NCBI RefSeq assembly: GCF_011601315.1
Contig: NZ_JAAORA010000004.1
Span: 135,456 to 199,455, forward strand
Direction: 5' to 3'
DNA length: 64,000 nucleotides
Source: Candidatus Chlorobium masyuteum
GTDB lineage: Bacteria > Bacteroidota > Chlorobiia > Chlorobiales > Chlorobiaceae
This document shows, piece after piece, positions 58,906-64,000 of this stretch. Each line of letters begins with the position of its first letter. Within the stretch, counting starts at the first letter, position 1. The notes under the pieces were generated by a model. It saw only the letters and a list, made by a program, of their open reading frames with translations, was not told the DNA's origin and did no database searches. Both the position numbers and the translations under genes were made by a program.

Positions 58906-61026
58906 ATGCTGACCGCAGAAAACGAAACCAAAGCCGTCCTTCCGGATTTTTTCGACCCCGGATATTATATCAACAGAGAGCTGAGCTGGATTTATTTCAA
59001 CCAGAGAGTGCTGGAGGAGGCTCTCCGATCTGAACTCCACCCCGTTCTGGAACGGGTAAAATTCATCTCAATCTTCAGTTCAAATCTTGATGAATATTTC
59101 ATGATCCGGGTTGCAGGCATAGAAGACCAGTATGATGCCGGTGTTCAGGAGCGTACCGTCGATGGTTATACTCCTGCCGAGCAGCTTGAGAAGATTCGCA
59201 GGATGGTGATTCAGCAGCTCAAGCTCAGGAATGACTGTTTATCTAATGATCTCATGCCTGCCATGCAGCGTGAGGGCATAGCGATCCTCCGTTTTTCGGA
59301 ACTCACGAATACACAGAAAAAATCACTCCGGGCATATTTCCACAGGGAGATCTTCCCTGTACTTACACCTTTGGCCTTCGATACAGGGCATCCATTCCCC
59401 TTCATGTCGAATCTCTCACTTAATCTTGCCATTGAGCTCGAAGATGAGAGCACCCTCGCCCGGAAATTTGCGAGAGTAAAAGTTCCAAGCATTTTGCCGC
59501 GTCTGATCCGGCTCAATAATATCGAGGGATTTCCCGGTAGTGATCATAACTGTTCGGTCATACAGTTCATCTGGCTGGAGGATCTCATTGAAAATAATCT
59601 CGGCGAACTGTTTCCGAAGATGCGGATCATCAAGTCCCATCTTTTCAGAGTGATCAGAAATGCTGATATCGAAATCGAGGAGGATGAAGCCGGAGATCTC
59701 CTCGAAACCATCGAGCAGGGTATTCTGTCACGACGCTACGGAAAGGTCGTCCGTCTTGACATCACACCGGACATGCCGCTTGGAATTAGAAAGCTGCTTA
59801 TGAAAAATCTCGGGGTAACCCAAAGAAACGTCTATGAAATTGACGGTGTGCTTGGTATGGGAGCACTTCTCGAACTTCTGAAAATAGATCGTCCTGAACT
59901 GAAAGATGATCCCTTTGTACCAAACAACCCTATTGAAGAAGAGTACGGCCAGAATATTTTCCGCGCAATAAACACAAAAGATCACTTGCTTTACCATCCA
60001 TACGACTCCTTTCAGCCTGTAGTCGATTTAATTTCGAAGGCTGCGGCTGATCCTGATGTCCTGTCAATCAAGCAGACTCTTTACCGGGTAGGAAGCAACT
60101 CTCCTGTCGTCAAGGCCCTGATGAGGGCCGCTGAGGCCGGCAAACAGGTGGCGGTGCTCGTAGAACTCAAGGCAAGATTCGACGAAGAGAACAACATTGT
60201 ATGGGCACGGGCGCTCGAAGATGTTGGCGTTCATGTCTGTTATGGTCTGCCGGGCCTTAAAATCCACGCAAAACTCACCATGATTGTGCGCCGGGAGCAG
60301 CAAAAACTCAAACACTATCTGCATCTCGGTACAGGCAATTATAATCCGGCTACGGGTAAGGTCTATACCGATTACAGCCTCTTTACCACCAATGAGGCGC
60401 TTGCCAACGACGTAGCTGAACTGTTCAATGCTCTGACCGGATATTCAAAACATACCGGGTACTTAAAACTGCTGGTATCTCCGATCAATACGAGAAAGAG
60501 AGTTATCGAAATGATTGAAAGGGAATCAGCATGGAGCCAAAAATCAGAGAATGGCCGTATCATCATGAAAATGAATGCACTCGTGGACGCCAAAACCATC
60601 AGGGCACTCTATAAAGCATCCTGTAAAGGGGTAAAAATCGAGCTGATTGTAAGGGGGGTATGCTGCCTTAAACCCGGAATACCCGAAGTAAGTGAAAATA
60701 TCAGGGTTATCAGTGTTATCGGGAGATTTCTTGAACACAGCAGAGCTTACTACTTCCATAATGGCGGAGATCCGGAACTCTATCTCGGCAGCGCTGATAT
60801 CATGCCAAGAAACCTCGACGAGAGAATTGAAACACTCTTTCCGGTTTTTGATAACACCTGCATCAGCAGGGTAAAATCGGACCTTGACCTTATCATAAGC
60901 GACAATGTCAAGGCCTGGATAATGAACCCTGAGGGGACCTACTCAATGATTGAGAGCAAAGTACCGGCAATAAACAGTCAGGCTCTTTTTTTAAGCCGAT
61001 CCTCAAGGAATAAAACGTCAAATTAA
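58906..61026 (+). CDS. ppk: Polyphosphate kinase 1
   Basis: A 706-residue PPK1, starting with [20 protein letters not shown]. The active-site histidines are near [10 protein letters not shown] (~453) and [27 protein letters not shown] (~615). It builds polyphosphate from ATP on the membrane inner face. It starts 28 bases after the phosphatase stop and so may be cotranscribed. Confidence 0.95.
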   Translation: MLTAENETKAVLPDFFDPGYYINRELSWIYFNQRVLEEALRSELHPVLERVKFISIFSSNLDEYFMIRVAGIEDQYDAGVQERTVDGYTPAEQLEKIRRMVIQQLKLRNDCLSNDLMPAMQREGIAILRFSELTNTQKKSLRAYFHREIFPVLTPLAFDTGHPFPFMSNLSLNLAIELEDESTLARKFARVKVPSILPRLIRLNNIEGFPGSDHNCSVIQFIWLEDLIENNLGELFPKMRIIKSHLFRVIRNADIEIEEDEAGDLLETIEQGILSRRYGKVVRLDITPDMPLGIRKLLMKNLGVTQRNVYEIDGVLGMGALLELLKIDRPELKDDPFVPNNPIEEEYGQNIFRAINTKDHLLYHPYDSFQPVVDLISKAAADPDVLSIKQTLYRVGSNSPVVKALMRAAEAGKQVAVLVELKARFDEENNIVWARALEDVGVHVCYGLPGLKIHAKLTMIVRREQQKLKHYLHLGTGNYNPATGKVYTDYSLFTTNEALANDVAELFNALTGYSKHTGYLKLLVSPINTRKRVIEMIERESAWSQKSENGRIIMKMNALVDAKTIRALYKASCKGVKIELIVRGVCCLKPGIPEVSENIRVISVIGRFLEHSRAYYFHNGGDPELYLGSADIMPRNLDERIETLFPVFDNTCISRVKSDLDLIISDNVKAWIMNPEGTYSMIESKVPAINSQALFLSRSSRNKTSN

Positions 61027-61134
61027 GGCATTACAAAAAAACCTTTTGCTGAAAAGAGATCAGCGTTCCAATCAGTATGCTTCAAAACCCCGGCGTTATA
61101 GAATTACAAGCCCAGCTCTTTGCACAGAATTCCA

Positions 61135-61620
61135 TTACCGAGAGTTCCCTGACTTCAGGCCCCAATCAATATTTCGTGTTTTATACTCATTATAGTCTGG
61201 CAGCAGGCGATTGTACTCCCCCTCCATCAAAGGGGATGAAATCATAAAATCAGCAGTAGCACGATTGCAGGCAATCGGAATGTTCCACACAACGGCCATA
61301 CGCAAAAGTGCCTTCACGTCAGGATCGTGGGGTTGCGGTTCCAATGGATCCCAAAAAAAAATCAGAAAATCTATTTCGTTATTGACAATTTTTGCGCCTA
61401 TTTGCTGATCCCCACCCAAAGGTCCGCTCTGAAGTTTTTTAATCTTCAACCCTAACTGTTTTCCAAGTGTTTCGCCCGTCGTTCCCGTGGCATAAACCTC
61501 ATGATGAGCCAGAAGATCTCTGTTATACATCGCCCATTCAAGTAAATCCCGTTTCTTGTTATCGTGAGCAACAAGAGCGATTTTTTTATCCTGTACCATA
61601 ACAATTTTGTTCTGCGACAT
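61135..61620 (-). CDS. mgsA: Methylglyoxal synthase
   Basis: A 161-residue MgsA. The start at 61620 ([23 protein letters not shown]) has AGGA upstream; a longer frame to 61677 is rejected. Motifs: [38 protein letters not shown], and CNRATADFM. It turns dihydroxyacetone phosphate into methylglyoxal, freeing phosphate when sugars pile up. Confidence 0.93.
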   Translation of the reverse strand: MSQNKIVMVQDKKIALVAHDNKKRDLLEWAMYNRDLLAHHEVYATGTTGETLGKQLGLKIKKLQSGPLGGDQQIGAKIVNNEIDFLIFFWDPLEPQPHDPDVKALLRMAVVWNIPIACNRATADFMISSPLMEGEYNRLLPDYNEYKTRNIDWGLKSGNSR

Positions 61621-61704
61621 ACGGCAATATCCTTTGCTTGAAAAAATTCCAGCTAAAAAGGCCTTCTCATCTGGCACGGCTTTATAACCCGGGGATGGTG
61701 TGCT

Positions 61705-61917
61705 CTATCCCTGCTTTTCACGGACATTCAAAGCCTGAAGTTTGTTGCCTCTCGCTTCAAGTTCAAAATCCACCTCAGCATCCTGATTCAAAAACCTGAA
61801 TTTCTCTTCAGAAACAATGTTCGAGAAGTGAACAAAAATATCTCCTCCTCCATTCGGATTGAGAATGAAGCCAAATCCTTTTCGGACGTCGAACCATTTA
61901 ACTTTACCGTTTACCAC
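61705..61917 (-). CDS. Cold-shock domain protein
   Basis: A 70-residue CSD protein with a GTG start: MVNGKVKWFDVRKGFGFI and GGDIFVHFS are the RNP1/RNP2 RNA-binding motifs. It is an RNA chaperone or transcription antiterminator. A long gene-free region lies upstream, as usual for cold-shock genes with long leaders. Confidence 0.92.
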   Translation of the reverse strand: MVNGKVKWFDVRKGFGFILNPNGGGDIFVHFSNIVSEEKFRFLNQDAEVDFELEARGNKLQALNVREKQG

Positions 61918-62477
61918 GGGTATATATTTTCGGATAACGACTCAGCGAAGCCCCGTTACTTCCGGGTTATTGATTACAGATTACAACCTCAGTTTCTTTC
62001 AATGTACGCTCCATCGTATGGAGGAAGTATTACGGGAGTGTCACAAGATTGTGAACACTTCACATGAAAACATGGATCGCACTTGACCAATCCACAAACA
62101 GCATGATTTGTCGGAAGTGAGGCAAAAAAGCAAATCTCTTTTGAGTTAAAATTACGCCGGAAATGTTACGGGTTTATTAAGGAATGGTTGCGGAATTGAA
62201 AACTATTCCAGGCAGAGAACAGGCGCACTCTGCTTAATCAGAAAAGTTTACGATCTTCTGCTATCACGGAGAGATGCACAATTGAGAAGACTTTCCGGAA
62301 ATACCGGGTTACTCAAAATAATTCCTCAACACCATAATTTTGGCGCTCAATCATCAAGCGCATTAACCATGAAATCAATTCAGGTATACCCCCTGTTTGT
62401 ATTGACGAAAGTTCTGTGTGCTAAACCGCCCCGATCTTTATAAAAATGCTGCGAGTTTAAATATTAAAACAAACGCT
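61918..62477. other. Intergenic region upstream of cold-shock gene and response regulator
   Basis: About 560 bases between divergent genes. It should contain both promoters and the cold-shock leader. I see no gene, no Pho-box pair I could defend and no strong hairpin. Confidence 0.4.
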
Positions 62478-63173
62478 ATGTCGAATCCATTGCTTCTTGT
62501 TGTTGAAGACGACCGGAATCTCTCAAAGCTCCTGGAATTCAATCTTGAGCGGGCTGGATATGCATGCAATATTTCTGAAAGTGGAGAAAACGCTTTTGAG
62601 CAGCTTTCCCGAAAATGTTTTGATCTTATTCTGCTCGATATCATGCTTCCAGGCATGAACGGATTTGAGCTTTGTCAGAAAATCAAACAGCATCAGATAT
62701 ACAAAGATATTCCAATCATCATGCTGACGGCAAAAGGGGAAGAGATCGACAGAGTCCTCGGTTTTGAACTTGGTATTGATGACTATGTTGTCAAACCGTT
62801 CAGCCCCCGTGAACTGAACCTTCGAATACGGGCGGTGCTGAAAAGGGATAGAAGAACGTCTGCTAAAATGCAGGAAATCCTGAATGGAGATGGTATAGTT
62901 ATTGACCTTTCACGGCACAGAGTTACTTCGGATCAACGTGAACTGGAACTGACTCTCATGGAGTTCAAACTTCTCGTTGCACTGCTCAAAAGAAAGGGCG
63001 AGGCACAATCGCGAGAGACGCTGCTCAGCGATGTATGGGATGTAGACAGAAACATAAACACCAGAACTATTGATACCCATATTACAAGGCTCAGAGAAAA
63101 GCTTGGAGAAAAGGGCAATCTGATCAAGACACTGCGGGGAATAGGCTACAAGTTTGAAGGGGAAAAAGAGTAA
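62478..63173 (+). CDS. PhoB/OmpR-type response regulator
   Basis: A 231-residue regulator. The start at 62478 (MSNPLLLVVEDDRNL) is the first that fits the receiver domain. The phospho-acceptor Asp is in LILLDIMLPGMNGFE near residue 53, with Lys in VVKPFSPREL near 103. The C-terminal winged helix (residues ~130-228) ends LGEKGNLIKTLRGIGYKFE. No kinase gene is adjacent. Alkaline phosphatase, ppk and a PstS-like gene nearby suggest a phosphate regulator (PhoB-like), which is an inference. Confidence 0.88.
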   Translation: MSNPLLLVVEDDRNLSKLLEFNLERAGYACNISESGENAFEQLSRKCFDLILLDIMLPGMNGFELCQKIKQHQIYKDIPIIMLTAKGEEIDRVLGFELGIDDYVVKPFSPRELNLRIRAVLKRDRRTSAKMQEILNGDGIVIDLSRHRVTSDQRELELTLMEFKLLVALLKRKGEAQSRETLLSDVWDVDRNINTRTIDTHITRLREKLGEKGNLIKTLRGIGYKFEGEKE

Positions 63174-63181
63174 CGCCTGAT

Positions 63182-63691
63182 TCATGATACTAATTCGGTT
63201 AATGCTGCATCATGAATGATCTGGCGGTGCAGGGGGATGCGCACTTCAGGCCGGAGATGATAAGGATAAAAGGCTCCTTCCAGGAGCTCATGGTTCAGAA
63301 ATATAAGCTCATCTTCAACAACTACCCTGTAGGCAATGATCAGCAGCGAACCATACTTTTCCACTTCACGTTGATAGACACCGATCAACCGGTCAATCTT
63401 TCCGGAAAGTGAAGTCTCTTCCTTAAGCTCCCGCAGGCATGCTTCATGAGCTTCCTCTCCGGCCTCAAGAAATCCACCCGGAAGAGCCCATTCATTACAT
63501 GCGGGTTCATGGGCTCGCCGGACTATAAGAAGTTCGTCTTTGCTGTTGACAACATAAGCTAAAGCTGCCGGAACAGGATTGATATAATGCACCCATGAAC
63601 ATGACAGGCAAATCTTCCGTTCATGCCCATTGATCATGGACCATTCCAGTGTTTTACTGCATACCGGACAGAATGAAAATGGCTTCACCAT
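63182..63691 (-). CDS. Nudix hydrolase with N-terminal zinc ribbon
   Basis: 169 residues from the ATG at 63691 (MVKPFSFCPVCSKTLEW); the open frame extends upstream only from a TTG. A CPVC ... CLSC zinc ribbon, as in NADH pyrophosphatase, precedes the Nudix box GGFLEAGEEAHEACLRELKEET (residues ~75-96). It hydrolyses a nucleoside diphosphate linked to something; an NADH or ADP-ribose type substrate is likely but unproven. It ends close to the regulator's stop, tail to tail. Confidence 0.85.
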   Translation of the reverse strand: MVKPFSFCPVCSKTLEWSMINGHERKICLSCSWVHYINPVPAALAYVVNSKDELLIVRRAHEPACNEWALPGGFLEAGEEAHEACLRELKEETSLSGKIDRLIGVYQREVEKYGSLLIIAYRVVVEDELIFLNHELLEGAFYPYHLRPEVRIPLHRQIIHDAALTELVS

Positions 63692-63772
63692 CTCTGCATT
63701 AAATTGTTGCACAAGCAATACCAGGTAAACAAAACGGCAACTGCAACCTTTACACGTTTATAGAGCCTCCGG

Positions 63773-63815
63773 AATCACAAGAAGCCGTACCGGGCAGGAA
63801 CAGCTTCTTGTGATT
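63773..63815. repeat. Perfect 13-bp hairpin downstream of the PstS-like gene
   Basis: AATCACAAGAAGC pairs with GCTTCTTGTGATT across a 17-base loop, between the PstS-like stop and the Nudix start. No T-run follows on the leftward strand, so it is not a standard terminator; it may protect the mRNA 3' end or partly insulate the genes. Confidence 0.5.
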
Positions 63816-63854
63816 GGATGATTTTTTATTCGAACAGAACGCTTTGATAGCGGC

Positions 63855-64000
63855 TCAATGGATATTGACAAATCCTGATTCGCTGATCAGGCGTTTGCCC
63901 TCTTCGGTTTTGGCCAGGTCGATGAACTGCCTGACTGCACCGGTCGGCTGACCGTTGGTGTACATGAAGAGCGGGCGGTGAATCGGGTAGGTACCGTTTT
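63855..64000 (-). CDS. PstS-like phosphate-binding protein, C-terminal part only
   Basis: The last 47 residues of a leftward gene that enters from beyond the window. They read NGTYPIHRPLFMYTNG and, after a few residues, AVRQFIDLAKTEEGKRLISESGFVNIH. This is the typical C-terminus of phosphate ABC transporter substrate-binding proteins (PstS/SphX). It fits the phosphate-related genes nearby. Confidence 0.8.
   Translation of the reverse strand, partial: NGTYPIHRPLFMYTNGQPTGAVRQFIDLAKTEEGKRLISESGFVNIH

Noticed and set aside
1..64000. Insertion sequences, integrases or prophage
   Set aside because: I found no transposase, integrase or phage structural gene; mobile signals are limited to small palindromic repeats.

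Overview
The window looks like chromosome from a green sulfur bacterium (Chlorobiaceae; Chlorobium/Pelodictyon type). This is inferred from the gene set: large B12-dependent ribonucleotide reductase, pyruvoyl arginine decarboxylases, aconitase B, BshA, a GroES-like protein and Chlorobi-style intergenic palindromes. No rRNA or marker gene is present to fix the species.

Layout. (1) 1-9.7 kb is a defence/accessory block. It has a partial unknown gene, a DUF2442 fusion protein, a complete type I Wadjet operon (jetABCD, each gene overlapping the next), a fragment of a ribbon-helix-helix-like ORF, and a DUF1778/GNAT toxin-antitoxin pair. (2) 9.8-15.5 kb carries nrdJ, read leftward behind a clear cobalamin riboswitch, and pepD. 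(3) 15.8-27.4 kb is a CRISPR region. It has a 47-repeat type I-E array and its full leftward operon (cas3-cse1-cse2-cas6e-cas7e-cas5e-cas1-cas2). On the array side lies one isolated repeat resembling type I-C, and on the cas3 side lies the first ~45 codons of a second, type I-C-like cas3. Both relics are on the same strand and in the order of a leftward I-C locus, so I infer that the I-E locus replaced an I-C locus in place. (4) 27.6-63.2 kb is mostly housekeeping: a FabH-like enzyme, membrane proteins, nadA, mreCD-mrdA, smpB, tyrS, nadB, nadE, an EnvC-like factor, murA, four tRNAs, acnB, hisD-queA, mreB and bshA. (5) 57.4-64 kb is rich in phosphate genes: alkaline phosphatase, polyphosphate kinase, a PhoB-type response regulator and the C-terminus of a PstS-like protein, with mgsA, a cold-shock protein and a Nudix hydrolase between them.

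Three features recur across the window. Palindromic elements (about 140 bp, ERIC-like in plan) sit directly at the 3' ends of leftward genes and abut or supply their stop codons (nrdJ, queA, bshA, and a half copy after nadE). A second palindrome family (GTCATCTCGA ... TCGAGATGAC) occurs near both ends of the accessory part. The two pyruvoyl arginine decarboxylase genes, 17 kb apart, share a 188-bp tract with no differences inside otherwise diverged copies, which suggests gene conversion.

All functional names come from reading the translated sequences against remembered family features. No database search was possible.
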